Below, one piece after another: positions 8,335-17,824 of a DNA stretch of 64,000 nucleotides. How positions within the stretch are numbered: the first letter of the stretch is position 1; each line of letters opens with the position of its first letter. The DNA is taken from the NCBI RefSeq assembly GCF_001522585.2, contig NZ_CP013373.1, forward strand, positions 3,224,001-3,288,000, in the 5' to 3' direction. Position numbers and translations under genes: made by a program. The notes beneath the pieces were generated by a model. The model did not search any database and was not told the origin of the DNA. It saw only the letters and a list, made by a program, of their open reading frames with translations. Source of the stretch: Burkholderia sp. NRF60-BP8. Its GTDB lineage: Bacteria > Pseudomonadota > Gammaproteobacteria > Burkholderiales > Burkholderiaceae.

Positions 8335-9450
8335 ATGCGTGCCTGTATTCTTCGCCAAGCCTGCTCCGTCGCCGCCCTCGCCGCCGCGGCCGCGCTCACG
8401 TCGGTCGCCAGCCCGTCGGCGCATGCCGACGAGCTGAACGTCTACAACTGGTCCGACTACATCGCGCCGGACACGATCCCGAACTTCCAGAAGCAGACGG
8501 GCATTCACGTCAAGTACGACAACTACGACAGCGACGACACGCTTCAGGCGAAGCTGCTGGCCGGCAGCTCCGGCTACGACATCGTCGTGCCGACGTCGAA
8601 CTACATGGCCAAGCAGATCCAGGCCGGCGTGTACCAGAAGCTCGACAAGTCGAAGATTCCGAACCTCGCGAACCTCGACCCGCTGCTGATGAAGATGATC
8701 GCCGACGCCGATCCGGGCAACCAGTACGGCGTGCCCTGGGCGTACGGCACGGACGGCATCGGCTACAACGCCCAGGCGGTGAAGAAGGCGCTCGGCGACA
8801 AGGCGCCCGTCGACAGCTGGGCGCTGGTGTTCGATCCGGCCAACATGGAGAAGCTGAAGAGCTGCGGCGTGTCGTTCCTCGACCAGGCCGTCGACGTGTT
8901 CGCCGCCACGCTGCAATACATGGGCAAGGATCCGAACAGCAAGAACCCGGGCGATTACCAGGCTGCATTCGAAGTCCTGAAGAAAGTCCGCCCGTACATC
9001 ACCCAGTTCAACTCGTCCGGCTACATCAACGACCTCGCGAACAACGACGTGTGCGTCGTGCTCGGCTGGTCGGGCGACGTCGGCATCGCGCACCGCCGTT
9101 CGGCCGAAGCGAAACGCTCGTACGACATCAAGTTCGCGAACCCGAAGGAAGGCGGCCTGCTGTGGTTCGACGTGATGGTGATCCCGAAGGATGCGCCGCA
9201 CCCGGAAGCCGCGATGAAGTGGATCAACTACGTGTCCGATCCGAAGGTCAACGCGGCGATCACCAACACGGTGTTCTACCCGACCGCGAACAAGGCCGCG
9301 CATCAATTCGTCACGCCGGCCGTCGCGCAGGACCCGACCGTCTACCCGCCCGAGGACGTGCTGAAGAAGATGGTGCTGATGAAGCCGATGCCGGCCGACA
9401 TCCTGCGCCTCGAGAACCGTCTGTGGGCCCAGTTGAAGACGGGCCACTGA
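8335..9450 (+). CDS. potF: Putrescine/spermidine ABC transporter, periplasmic binding protein
   Basis: A 371-residue periplasmic binding protein of the PotD/PotF (SpuD/SpuE) family. A signal peptide ends near residue 31 (SAHA), followed by the family opening ELNVYNWSDYIAPDTIPNFQKQTG, then GYDIVVPTSNYMAKQIQAG and VPWAYGTDGIGYN. It captures putrescine, or possibly spermidine, for the PotGHI complex encoded next. The start at 8335 (MRACILRQ) gives the signal peptide at the N-terminus; upstream in-frame codons lie inside the preceding gene. A GC-rich hairpin follows the stop, as often seen after binding-protein genes. Confidence 0.92.
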   Translation: MRACILRQACSVAALAAAAALTSVASPSAHADELNVYNWSDYIAPDTIPNFQKQTGIHVKYDNYDSDDTLQAKLLAGSSGYDIVVPTSNYMAKQIQAGVYQKLDKSKIPNLANLDPLLMKMIADADPGNQYGVPWAYGTDGIGYNAQAVKKALGDKAPVDSWALVFDPANMEKLKSCGVSFLDQAVDVFAATLQYMGKDPNSKNPGDYQAAFEVLKKVRPYITQFNSSGYINDLANNDVCVVLGWSGDVGIAHRRSAEAKRSYDIKFANPKEGGLLWFDVMVIPKDAPHPEAAMKWINYVSDPKVNAAITNTVFYPTANKAAHQFVTPAVAQDPTVYPPEDVLKKMVLMKPMPADILRLENRLWAQLKTGH

Positions 9451-9470
9451 TCGCCGTGCATCGCGGCGGC

Positions 9471-9492
9471 GCAGGCATCGCGGTACGCCTGC
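9471..9492 (+). other. Hairpin after potF
   Basis: GCAGGC (9471-9476) pairs with GCCTGC (9487-9492) over a 10-base loop, 20 bases after the potF stop and inside the 174-base gap before potG. There is no T tract, so it is better read as an mRNA-stabilising or processing hairpin that would give more binding protein than transporter. That role is inference. Confidence 0.4.
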
Positions 9493-9624
9493 CCGCCTGA
9501 CATTCGCGGACCTCCGTCCGCCCGCGCGCCGCGCGCGCTGTTCCATCCGGCACGAGCCGTCGTCCGCGAGTCGCGTTGCGCGCCTCGCGCGGGGACGCTC
9601 ACGCCTGCAATCCGTGAAGAACGA

Positions 9625-10791
9625 ATGGTGACTCCCATGCAATCGATACCCTCTTCCGCTGCCGCACGACAGACCCAACCGGCCACGGCGCCCCGTACGC
9701 AAAACGACGCGTTCGTGCGCATCGAAAACGTCGTGAAGAAATTCGGCGACAGCACGGCCGTCGACAACGTGAACCTGACGATCGCGAAGAACGAGCTGTT
9801 CGCGCTGCTCGGCAGCTCGGGCTGCGGCAAGTCCACGCTGCTGCGCATGCTCGCCGGGCTGGAGACGGCCACCTCCGGCAAGATCTTCGTCGACGGCGAG
9901 GACCTCGCGTCGCTACCGCCGTACCGCCGCCCCGTCAACATGATGTTCCAGTCGTACGCGCTGTTCCCGCACATGACGGTCGAATCGAACGTCGCATTCG
10001 GCCTGAAGCAGGAAGGCACGCCGAAGCACGAGATCAGGGAGCGCGTGGCCGACGCGCTCGCGCTCGTGCAGATGAGCAAGTACGCGCAGCGCAAACCGCA
10101 TCAGCTGTCGGGCGGCCAGCAGCAGCGCGTCGCGCTGGCCCGCTCGCTGGTGAAGCGCCCGAAGCTGCTGCTGCTCGACGAGCCGATGTCCGCGCTCGAC
10201 AAGAAGATTCGCCAGAAGACCCAGCTCGAACTCGTGAACATCATCGAGAAGGTCGACGTGACCTGCGTGATGGTCACGCACGATCAGGAAGAGGCGATGA
10301 CGATGGCGAGCCGCCTCGCGGTGATGAGCGAAGGCAAGATCGTGCAGATCGGCTCGCCCGGCGAAGTCTACGAATACCCGAACAGCCGCTTCTCGGCCGA
10401 ATTCATCGGCTCGACCAACCTGTTCGAGGGGCGCGTCGTCGAGGACGAGCCCGATCACATCTTCGTCGAAAGCGACGACCTCGAAGCCCGCATGTATGTG
10501 AGCCACGGCGTGACCGGCCCGCTCGGGATGCCGGTCGGTATCTCGGTGCGCCCGGAGCGCGTGCACGTGTCGCGCGAGAAGCCGGGCTCGAAGCACAACT
10601 GGGCGCGCGGCGTCGTCACCGACATCGCGTACATGGGCAGCTATTCGCTGTACCACGTGCGTCTGCCGAGCGGCAAGACGGTGGTGTCGAACCTGTCGAG
10701 CTCGCACCTGATGAACGACGGCGCGCCGGCATGGAACGACGACGTGTTCGTGTCGTGGTCGCCGGCCAGCGGCGTCGTGCTGACGCAGTGA
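9625..10791 (+). CDS. potG: Putrescine ABC transporter, ATP-binding protein
   Basis: A 388-residue ABC ATPase: Walker A LLGSSGCGKST, Q-loop QSYALFPHM, signature LSGGQQQR, Walker B LLLLDEPMSALD and H-loop THDQEEA, then a C-terminal TOBE regulatory domain (about residues 300-385). It powers uptake through PotH/PotI. An in-frame ATG at 9637 is an alternative start; GAAGAA in front of 9625 slightly favours the longer form. The N-terminal 25 residues are a poorly conserved Gln/Thr-rich extension. It sits 10 bases before potH. Confidence 0.92.
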   Translation: MVTPMQSIPSSAAARQTQPATAPRTQNDAFVRIENVVKKFGDSTAVDNVNLTIAKNELFALLGSSGCGKSTLLRMLAGLETATSGKIFVDGEDLASLPPYRRPVNMMFQSYALFPHMTVESNVAFGLKQEGTPKHEIRERVADALALVQMSKYAQRKPHQLSGGQQQRVALARSLVKRPKLLLLDEPMSALDKKIRQKTQLELVNIIEKVDVTCVMVTHDQEEAMTMASRLAVMSEGKIVQIGSPGEVYEYPNSRFSAEFIGSTNLFEGRVVEDEPDHIFVESDDLEARMYVSHGVTGPLGMPVGISVRPERVHVSREKPGSKHNWARGVVTDIAYMGSYSLYHVRLPSGKTVVSNLSSSHLMNDGAPAWNDDVFVSWSPASGVVLTQ

Positions 10792-10801
10792 GGACGCCGC
10801 G

Positions 10802-11788
10802 ATGAGAACCTCCGCTTCCACGCCTTCCGCGCCGGTGTCGACCGGCGCGCCCGCCGCCACGCCGGCTTCCCGGCGCGGCAATCGCTTCGCCGCGCTGTCG
10901 CGCTTCCTGCCGTCGGGCCGCAGCGTCGCAATCGGCGTGCCGTTCCTGTGGCTGACCGTGTTCTTCGCGCTGCCGTTCGTGCTGGTGCTGAAGATCAGCT
11001 TCGCCGACCAGGTGATGGGCATCCCGCCGTACACGTCGCTCGTCGAGATCAAGGACGGCGTCGTGCACTTCGCGTTGCAACTGTCGCACTACGCGTTCCT
11101 GCTGCAGGACGACCTGTACATCGCGACCTATCTCAGCTCGCTGAAGATGGCCGCCGTGTCGACGGTGCTGTGCCTGCTGATCGGCTATCCGATGGCGTAC
11201 TACATCGCGCGTTCGGAGCCGAACCGCCGCAACGTGCTGATGATGGCCGTGATGCTGCCGTTCTGGACGTCGTTCCTGATCCGCGTGTACGCATGGATCG
11301 GCATCCTGAAGGACGACGGCCTCCTGAACCACACGCTGATCGCGCTCGGCATCATCCACACGCCGCTGCGGCTCTATCACAGCGATGCGGGCGTCTACAT
11401 CGGGATGGTCTATTCGTACCTGCCGTTCATGGTGATGCCGCTCTATGCGCACCTCGTGAAGATGGACCTGACGCTGCTCGAGGCCGCGTACGACCTGGGC
11501 GCGAAGCCGTGGGTCGCGTTCACGCGCATCACGCTGCCGCTGTCGAAGAACGGGATCATCGCCGGCAGCCTGCTGGTGTTCATCCCGGCGGTGGGCGAGT
11601 ACGTGATCCCGGAGCTGCTCGGCGGCGCCGACACGCTGATGATCGGCCGCGTGATGTGGGATGAATTCTTCAACAACATGGACTGGCCGATGGCGTCCGC
11701 GGTGACGGTCGCGATGGTGCTGCTGTTGCTGGTGCCGATGGCGCTGTTCCAGTACTACCAGGTCAAGGAACTGGAGGACGCGAAATGA
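10802..11788 (+). CDS. potH: Putrescine ABC transporter, permease PotH
   Basis: A 328-residue inner-membrane permease with six predicted helices after a basic Ala/Arg-rich N-terminal tail of about 40 residues. The BPD_transp_1 coupling motif EAAYDLGAKPWVAFTRITLPL lies near residue 225. It forms the transmembrane channel with PotI. GAGG-type purines precede the ATG. Its stop overlaps the potI start by 4 bases (ATGA), which implies translational coupling and balanced amounts of the two permease subunits. Confidence 0.93.
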   Translation: MRTSASTPSAPVSTGAPAATPASRRGNRFAALSRFLPSGRSVAIGVPFLWLTVFFALPFVLVLKISFADQVMGIPPYTSLVEIKDGVVHFALQLSHYAFLLQDDLYIATYLSSLKMAAVSTVLCLLIGYPMAYYIARSEPNRRNVLMMAVMLPFWTSFLIRVYAWIGILKDDGLLNHTLIALGIIHTPLRLYHSDAGVYIGMVYSYLPFMVMPLYAHLVKMDLTLLEAAYDLGAKPWVAFTRITLPLSKNGIIAGSLLVFIPAVGEYVIPELLGGADTLMIGRVMWDEFFNNMDWPMASAVTVAMVLLLLVPMALFQYYQVKELEDAK

Positions 11789-12624
11789 TCAAGCCGAGCA
11801 AACCGCTGTCGACGGGCGTTCTCGCCTTCGGCTTCCTGTTCCTGTACATCCCGATCGTCAGCCTCGTCGTGTACTCGTTCAACGAGTCGAAGCTGGTGAC
11901 GGTGTGGTCCGGCTTCTCGCTGAAGTGGTACGCGGCGCTGCTGGACGACGACGAGCTGCTGACCGCCGCCTGGCTGTCGCTGAAGATCGGCCTGTTGACG
12001 GCCACCGCGTCGGTCGTGATCGGCACGTGGGCGGGCTTCGTGCTCGCGCGCTTCGGCCGCTTCAAGGGCTTCACGCTGTACACGGGGATGATCAACGCGC
12101 CGCTGGTGATTCCGGAGGTGATCCAGGGGATCTCGCTGCTCTTGCTGTTCGTCGCGCTGGAACAGATGTTCGGCTGGCCGAAGGGGCGCGGGATGGCGAC
12201 GATCTGGATCGGCCACGTGATGCTGTGCGTGTCGTACGTGGCGATCATCGTGCAGTCGCGCGTGAAGGAGATGAACAAGTCGCTCGAGGAGGCCGCGCTC
12301 GACCTGGGCGCGACGCCGCTGAAGGTGTTCTTCGTGGTGACGCTGCCGCTGATCTCGCAGGCGCTGCTGTCGGGGTGGCTGCTGTCGTTCACGCTGTCGA
12401 TCGACGATCTGGTGCTGTCGGCGTTCCTGTCCGGGCCGGGGTCGACGACGCTGCCGCTGGTGGTGTTCTCGCGCGTGCGGCTGGGGCTGAACCCGGAAAT
12501 GAATGCGCTGGCGACGCTGTTCATCACCGCCGTGACGATCGGCGTGATCGTCGTGAACCGGACGATGATCGCGCGCGAGCGGCGCCGGATGGCCGACTTG
12601 AAGGCGGCATTCGCGGCGGCGTGA
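11785..12624 (+). CDS. potI: Putrescine ABC transporter, permease PotI
   Basis: A 279-residue second permease subunit with six membrane helices and the coupling motif EEAALDLGATPLKVFFVVTLPL at about residues 172-193. The family motif GMINAPLVIPEVIQGISLLLLFV is clear. It pairs with PotH; both are driven by PotG. The start overlaps the potH stop. About 115 bases separate its stop from the beta-barrel protein gene that follows in the same direction, so read-through of the operon is likely. Confidence 0.93.
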   Translation: MIKPSKPLSTGVLAFGFLFLYIPIVSLVVYSFNESKLVTVWSGFSLKWYAALLDDDELLTAAWLSLKIGLLTATASVVIGTWAGFVLARFGRFKGFTLYTGMINAPLVIPEVIQGISLLLLFVALEQMFGWPKGRGMATIWIGHVMLCVSYVAIIVQSRVKEMNKSLEEAALDLGATPLKVFFVVTLPLISQALLSGWLLSFTLSIDDLVLSAFLSGPGSTTLPLVVFSRVRLGLNPEMNALATLFITAVTIGVIVVNRTMIARERRRMADLKAAFAAA

Positions 12625-12739
12625 CGGCCCGCTTCCGCTTCGAAGACAACGAGCACTGCAGACAAGCATGACGCGCGGCCTCAGGGGGGGCGCGCGATTC
12701 GATCCCGATTTGACAGGCGCACGACTAGGAGAATCCGCA

Positions 12740-14323
12740 ATGAAGAAGAAACTGATCTGCCTGCTGGTGGCCGGCGCGTTGCCGGGCATCGCGCTGGCCG
12801 GTTCCACCTCCGCCGAAATCAAGGCGCTGCAGGCGCAGGTCGCGGCGCTGCAGAAACAGATGAAGGCGATGCAGGCGCAGCTCGCCGCGAAGCCGGGCGG
12901 CGCGGCGGTCGCGACGTCCGGCGCGAGCGGCGGCATGGCGGGCGGCGGCGCCGTCGCGGTCGCCGCCGACCCGGGCTCGCCGGATTACGGCAAGGCACGC
13001 GCGATGCTGACCAACGACGAGGTCAGCGAAATGAAGCAACAGATCGCGAACCAGCAGCTGAAGGTCGACTCGCTGACCGACGCGGCCACCACGGGCCCGC
13101 TCGCCGGCCTGTCGGTCACCGGCTACATCGATCCGACCTACATCTACAACCGCGCGGCCGGCACGTCGTCGTTCCTGTTCGCGAACCACGAGAACGCGTA
13201 CAACTATTTCAACAGCACGTTCGGCGATCTCTACCTCGACATCAAGAAGACGTTCGGCGTCGGCCCGATGGCGCCGTCGGCCGAAATCACGCTGATGCCG
13301 AACCGCGGCAACGGCATCACGCTGCTGCAGAACTCGCGCGGCTCGATCACCGACAACCTGCTGAACACGGCGGTCGTCAACGTGCCGATCACCGCGGAAA
13401 CGACGCTGGTCGCCGGCCTGATCCCGAGCTTCGGCGGCTACGAAGTCCAGCAGTCGAACCAGATGCTCACGCTCACGCACAACCTGCTGTACGATTTCTC
13501 CGATCCGGGCAGCTACGTCGGTGTCGGCGCGAACTACACGAAGGGCAACTGGGCGTGGAAGTTCTTCCTCGGCAACGAGCAGTACCGCACGTACGGTTCG
13601 GTCACGCAGACGGGCACCAATGCGCTCGGCGACCCGATCACCACCAGCAACAAGGTGCCGACCTTCACCGCGCGCGCGGACTACACGTGGTCGAGCGCGC
13701 TCGATCTCGGCGGCTCGTTCAACATCGGCCGCCAGACGCTGTCGAGCGCGATCGACGAGAACGGCGTCGTCCACTACGGCCCGGGCGGCGCGGCGCCGAG
13801 CGGCTACGGCTCGTTCTTCTTCGGCGAACTCGACGCGACCTACACGCTCGCCGACGTGCAGTACAACGCCGAAGTCGACTACGGCCGGCAGCAGCATGCG
13901 GCGTTCAATGGCGGGCTCGCGCAGTGGTACGGGCTGTCGCTGCTCGCGCACCGCAAGTTCAACGCGCCGGTGGTCGGCCGCATGGGCGTGACGCTGCGCT
14001 ACGACCTGCTCGCGAACTCGAAGAACGGCGGCGGCGGCGGCGGCATCGCGCTGAACGGCAACGGGATGGACCCGAGCAACGGCTTCGGCGTCGATGCGGA
14101 CTGCCTCGCGATGTCGAAGGCCGGCGGCGGCCTGGGCTTCGAGTGCAAGGGCGCGGTGCGCCAGGACGTCGCGCTCGACCTGCTGTTCTATCCGACCCAG
14201 CAGATCACCGTGAAGGTCGAATACCGGCACGACTGGGCGAACAACAAGGTGTTCCTGCGCAACGACGGGTCGTACGGCAAGTCCAACGATCTGCTCGCGA
14301 CGCAGTTCATCTATTCGTTCTGA
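12740..14323 (+). CDS. Outer-membrane beta-barrel protein, DUF3138-like, linked to polyamine uptake
   Basis: A 527-residue exported protein. A signal peptide (about residues 1-20, GIALA/G) is followed by a coiled-coil heptad segment (IKALQAQVAALQKQMKAMQAQL), a Gly/Ala linker, then about 430 residues of alternating polar/aromatic strands ending in a terminal phenylalanine (FIYSF), the signature for BAM-dependent barrel insertion. It resembles the proteobacterial DUF3138 family as I recall it. The N-terminal coiled coil followed by a barrel recalls porins that trimerise or bind peptidoglycan. Placement directly after the putrescine importer suggests an outer-membrane pore for polyamines or their breakdown products; this is inference. 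The start at 12740 has AGGAG upstream. Confidence 0.75.
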   Translation: MKKKLICLLVAGALPGIALAGSTSAEIKALQAQVAALQKQMKAMQAQLAAKPGGAAVATSGASGGMAGGGAVAVAADPGSPDYGKARAMLTNDEVSEMKQQIANQQLKVDSLTDAATTGPLAGLSVTGYIDPTYIYNRAAGTSSFLFANHENAYNYFNSTFGDLYLDIKKTFGVGPMAPSAEITLMPNRGNGITLLQNSRGSITDNLLNTAVVNVPITAETTLVAGLIPSFGGYEVQQSNQMLTLTHNLLYDFSDPGSYVGVGANYTKGNWAWKFFLGNEQYRTYGSVTQTGTNALGDPITTSNKVPTFTARADYTWSSALDLGGSFNIGRQTLSSAIDENGVVHYGPGGAAPSGYGSFFFGELDATYTLADVQYNAEVDYGRQQHAAFNGGLAQWYGLSLLAHRKFNAPVVGRMGVTLRYDLLANSKNGGGGGGIALNGNGMDPSNGFGVDADCLAMSKAGGGLGFECKGAVRQDVALDLLFYPTQQITVKVEYRHDWANNKVFLRNDGSYGKSNDLLATQFIYSF

Positions 14324-14417
14324 TGCAGGACGCGCGGGACGCCGTGCCGCACGCACGGCGTCCCGCGCCGCTTTCCGGCTGCGTGCTGGTTGCAGCCTTG
14401 TCGAAGGAGTCGGTTTG

Positions 14418-15722
14418 ATGACGCAGTCTTTCACCCGCCGCGCCGATGCGCTCGCGCGCGACTCGTACTACGAAGCCACGGCCGCGCGGCCCGTCGCCGA
14501 CGATCCGATGCTCGACGCGGCGATCGACGTCGACGTCTGCGTGATCGGCGCCGGCTTCGCGGGCCTGTCGACGGCGCTCGACTGTCGCGCGCACGGGCTG
14601 TCCGTCGCCGTGCTCGATGCGCACCGGCCCGGCTGGGGCGCGTCGGGCCGCAACGGCGGCCAGGCGATCACGGGCTTCGCGAAAGACGAGGTGATCGAGA
14701 AACAGCTCGGCGCCGACGGCGCGCGCGCCGCGTGGTCGCTGTCGCTCGACGGCGTCGCGCTGATCGCCGAGCGCATCGCGCGCCACGGGATCGATTGCGA
14801 CTTCGCGCGCGGCTACCTGACGGTGGCGACGAAGCCGCGCCGCATCGACGACCTGCGCGCGTGGATGAACGCCGCGACGTCGCGCTGGGGCCATCCGTCG
14901 CTCGCGTGGCTCGACACCGGCGAGATCCAGGCGCGCATTGCATCGACGCGCTATCTGGCCGGCGTGCACGATCCGCTGTCGGGCCATCTGCATCCGCTCA
15001 AGTACTGTCTCGGTCTCGCCGATGCCGCGCGCCGCGAAGGCGTCGCGCTGTACGCGCACACGCCGGCGCTCGACGTCGTGCGCGGCGCGCGGCCCGTCGT
15101 GCGCACGCCGTCGGGCGAAGTGCGCTGCCGTTTCGTCGTGTCGTGCTGCAACGCGGGGCCCGGCGGCGTGCTGCCGGCCGCGACCGCCGCACGCATCGCG
15201 CCGATCGCGTCGTACATCATCGCGACCGAGCCGCTCGGCCGCGCGCGCGCCGACGCGCTGATCGCACGGCGCGAGGCCGTGTGCGACAACAACTTCTTCC
15301 TCGACTACTTCCGGCTGTCGGCCGACCACCGGATGCTGTTCGGCGGCCGCGCGAATTCGGCCGGCGCGTCGCCCGCCGCGCTCGCCGAAGCGATCCGGCA
15401 GCGCATGGTCGGCGTGTTTCCGCAGCTCGCCGACGTGCGCGTCGAGCACGCGTGGGGCGGCTTCGTCGACGTCACGCGCAACCGCGCGCCGGACTTCGGC
15501 GCGATCGATCCGAACTTCTTCTACGTCCAGGGTTTCAGCGGACACGGCGTCGCGCTCACGGGAATCGCCGGGCGCGCAGTCGCCGGCGCGATCGCAGGCG
15601 ACGCGCGCGCGTTCGACCTGTTCGCGCGCTTGCGTCACCGGCGCTTTCCCGGCGGCGACGCGTGGCGGCAACCCGCGCTCGAACTCGGGATGCTGTACCA
15701 CCGCGTTCGCGAGCTGTTCTGA
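14418..15722 (+). CDS. puuB: PuuB-like FAD-dependent oxidase, copy 1
   Basis: A 434-residue flavoprotein of the DAO/GlpD-type oxidoreductase family. The dinucleotide-binding motif VCVIGAGFAGLSTAL lies at about residues 36-50, followed by GWGASGRNGGQAITGF and a C-terminal FAD-contacting FSGHGVALTGIAGR. PuuB oxidises gamma-glutamylputrescine to the aminoaldehyde used by PuuC, with release of ammonia and H2O2. AAGGAG 8 bases before the ATG fixes the start; a TTG one codon upstream is less likely. It is a clear paralogue of the next gene, with the same motif order. Confidence 0.87.
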   Translation: MTQSFTRRADALARDSYYEATAARPVADDPMLDAAIDVDVCVIGAGFAGLSTALDCRAHGLSVAVLDAHRPGWGASGRNGGQAITGFAKDEVIEKQLGADGARAAWSLSLDGVALIAERIARHGIDCDFARGYLTVATKPRRIDDLRAWMNAATSRWGHPSLAWLDTGEIQARIASTRYLAGVHDPLSGHLHPLKYCLGLADAARREGVALYAHTPALDVVRGARPVVRTPSGEVRCRFVVSCCNAGPGGVLPAATAARIAPIASYIIATEPLGRARADALIARREAVCDNNFFLDYFRLSADHRMLFGGRANSAGASPAALAEAIRQRMVGVFPQLADVRVEHAWGGFVDVTRNRAPDFGAIDPNFFYVQGFSGHGVALTGIAGRAVAGAIAGDARAFDLFARLRHRRFPGGDAWRQPALELGMLYHRVRELF

Positions 15723-15747
15723 ACCTTCTCGATACGTCTTCCCGAAC

Positions 15748-17049
15748 ATGCAGACCTTCGCCAACCAGCCGCACGTCGCGTCGTACTACGCGGCGACCGC
15801 CAACGATACGACCCGCCACGCGCCGCTCGCCGGCACGGCCGACGCCGACGTGTGCGTGATCGGCGCGGGCCTCACGGGCCTGTCCGCCGCGCTCAATCTC
15901 GCCGAGCGCGGCCATTCGGTGACCGTGCTCGAAGCGTCGCGCGTCGGATGGGCGGCGAGCGGCCGCAGCGGCGGCCAGCTGATCGGCGGCTTCGCGTGCG
16001 ACATCGACACGTTCGCGCAGTTCATGCCCGAAGGCGACGTGAAGCGGATCTGGGACATGGGGCTCGAAACGCTGTCGCTCGTGAAGTCGCGCATCGCTCA
16101 ACACGACATCGACTGCGCGCTGGTGCCCGGCTACCTGACCGCCGCCAACACCGAACGCGACGCCGATGCGCTGCAGCGGTGGCGCGACGAAGCCGCGAAG
16201 CGCTTCGGCTACGACCGCTTCCACTTCGTCGAAGCCGGCGAACTCGGCGACTACGTGCAGTCGGCCCGCTATCGCGGCGGCCTGTACGATCCCGACAGCG
16301 GCCATCTCCATCCGCTCAACTACACGCTCGGCCTCGCGCGGGCGGCCGTCGACGCCGGCGTGCGCATCCACGAGGACAGTTGCGTGACGCGCGTGCGCGA
16401 CGTGTCCGGCGGCCACGTCGTCGAGACGAGCGGCGGCAACGTGCGTGCGCGCTTCGTCGTGCTCGCCTGCAACACCTACGTCGGCACGCTCGCGCCTGCG
16501 CTGGCGAGGAAGATCATGCCGGTCGGCACCTACGTGATCGCGACCGAACCGCTCGGCGAAGCGCGCGCCGCCGCGCTGATGCCCGCGCGCGCGGCGATCT
16601 GCGACAGCCGCTTCGTGCTCGACTATTTCCGGCCGGCGCCCGACACGCGGCTCGTCTGGGGCGGCAAGGTCAGCTATTCGACGCGCGAGCCGCGCGACCT
16701 CGCGGCGGCGATGCGCGCCGACATGCTGAAGACGTTCCCGCAACTCGCGGACGTGAAGGTCGACTATGCGTGGGGCGGCTTCGTCGACATCACGATGAAC
16801 CGCGCGCCGCATTTCGGCCGCATTACGCCGACGACGTACTTCGCGCAGGGGTTTTCGGGGCACGGCGTGAATACGACCGCGCTCGCGGGCAAGCTCATCG
16901 CCGAGGCGATCGACGGCCAGGCGAGCCGCTTCGACCTGTTCGACAGGATCCGGCATCGCGACTTCCCCGGCGGCGCGACGCTGCGCACGCCGGCGCTGGT
17001 GCTCGCGATGAGCTGGTACCGGCTGCTGGACGCGTTCGGCGTGCATTGA
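15748..17049 (+). CDS. puuB: PuuB-like FAD-dependent oxidase, copy 2
   Basis: A 433-residue flavoprotein paralogous to the preceding gene: VCVIGAGLTGLSAALNLAERGHSVTVLEA (FAD/ADP binding), GWAASGRSGGQLIGGF, DSGHLHPLNYTLGLARAA and a C-terminal GFSGHGVNTTALAGKL. The start lies 25 bases after the copy 1 stop, so they are co-transcribed. Which copy is the true gamma-glutamylputrescine oxidase cannot be told from sequence; the second may act on a related glutamylated or free amine such as one derived from spermidine or cadaverine. Last gene of the putrescine operon; the next gene is convergent. Confidence 0.87.
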   Translation: MQTFANQPHVASYYAATANDTTRHAPLAGTADADVCVIGAGLTGLSAALNLAERGHSVTVLEASRVGWAASGRSGGQLIGGFACDIDTFAQFMPEGDVKRIWDMGLETLSLVKSRIAQHDIDCALVPGYLTAANTERDADALQRWRDEAAKRFGYDRFHFVEAGELGDYVQSARYRGGLYDPDSGHLHPLNYTLGLARAAVDAGVRIHEDSCVTRVRDVSGGHVVETSGGNVRARFVVLACNTYVGTLAPALARKIMPVGTYVIATEPLGEARAAALMPARAAICDSRFVLDYFRPAPDTRLVWGGKVSYSTREPRDLAAAMRADMLKTFPQLADVKVDYAWGGFVDITMNRAPHFGRITPTTYFAQGFSGHGVNTTALAGKLIAEAIDGQASRFDLFDRIRHRDFPGGATLRTPALVLAMSWYRLLDAFGVH

Positions 17050-17139
17050 CCGGCGCGCGGCATCGCCGCGCGCAAACAGAACGGCCGCTCGTTTCGAGCG
17101 GCCGTCCGGACGACAGGCGCGGCGTGGCGCCGCCGCACG

Positions 17140-17814
17140 TCAGTCGGTGCCGTACTTCGGCGAGCGCGGCCCGTACAGCAGCCCGTTCGGCGGGCCGGCC
17201 GACAGCAGCCGCGTGCTCGTCAGCCCGGCGACGTCATGCGCTTCGTCGGTCAGCGAATGCGCGACCTGCTTGACGGCCGCCTGCACGAGCGCCCCGACGA
17301 TCCCGAACGCATTGACGCTCATGTTGTTGCCGACTTCCTTGCCGGTCGCCCGGCCCTCGCCCTGCCACAGCACGTCGCCGCTCTTCAGGTCGACGAGTTT
17401 CGCCGACGCGGAAACGATCGTCGTGCTGTCGACCACCTGGTAGACGGAGCCGTACTGCGTGACCTTCGAATACAGCGCGGCGTCCGCGCCGAAGATCTCG
17501 CGCAGCTTCGCCGGCGACGTCGCCTGGATGTCGGTCGCATTCGTCAGGCCGTTCTGCTTGAACGTCTCGTCCATCACCGCGACGGGCACCACGTAGTAGC
17601 CGGACTCGGCGAGCGGCAGCGTCATTTGCGACAGCACGCCGTAGGTCGCGCCGACGTCGGTGGTGTCGTTGACCGGCGGCAGCACGAGGATCGAGCGCGG
17701 CTGGCTCTTCTTGAACGCCGTGTAGTCGGGACGTTGCACCGGCTGCGCGCACGCGCTCAGCAGCGCGGCGATCGACAGCACGGACAGCAGCTTGAATGAA
17801 AGTGTCTTGAACAT
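17140..17814 (-). CDS. GNA1162/DUF799-family lipoprotein
   Basis: A 224-residue lipoprotein with a signal peptide ending in the lipobox LLSAC. The body contains SILVLPPVNDTTDVGATYGVLSQMTLPLAESGYYVVPVAVMDE, recognisable as the DUF799/GNA1162 family, which has a TolB/CsgG-like fold. It is the third gene of a conserved trio with a CsgG-like and a DUF4810 lipoprotein, which in other bacteria is thought to form an outer-membrane-associated complex; its function is not settled. The start at 17814 (MFKTLSFKLL) puts the signal peptide at the N-terminus; a longer in-frame reading into the previous gene is rejected. Confidence 0.85.
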   Translation of the reverse strand: MFKTLSFKLLSVLSIAALLSACAQPVQRPDYTAFKKSQPRSILVLPPVNDTTDVGATYGVLSQMTLPLAESGYYVVPVAVMDETFKQNGLTNATDIQATSPAKLREIFGADAALYSKVTQYGSVYQVVDSTTIVSASAKLVDLKSGDVLWQGEGRATGKEVGNNMSVNAFGIVGALVQAAVKQVAHSLTDEAHDVAGLTSTRLLSAGPPNGLLYGPRSPKYGTD

Positions 17815-17824
17815 GGCAAGGGCG

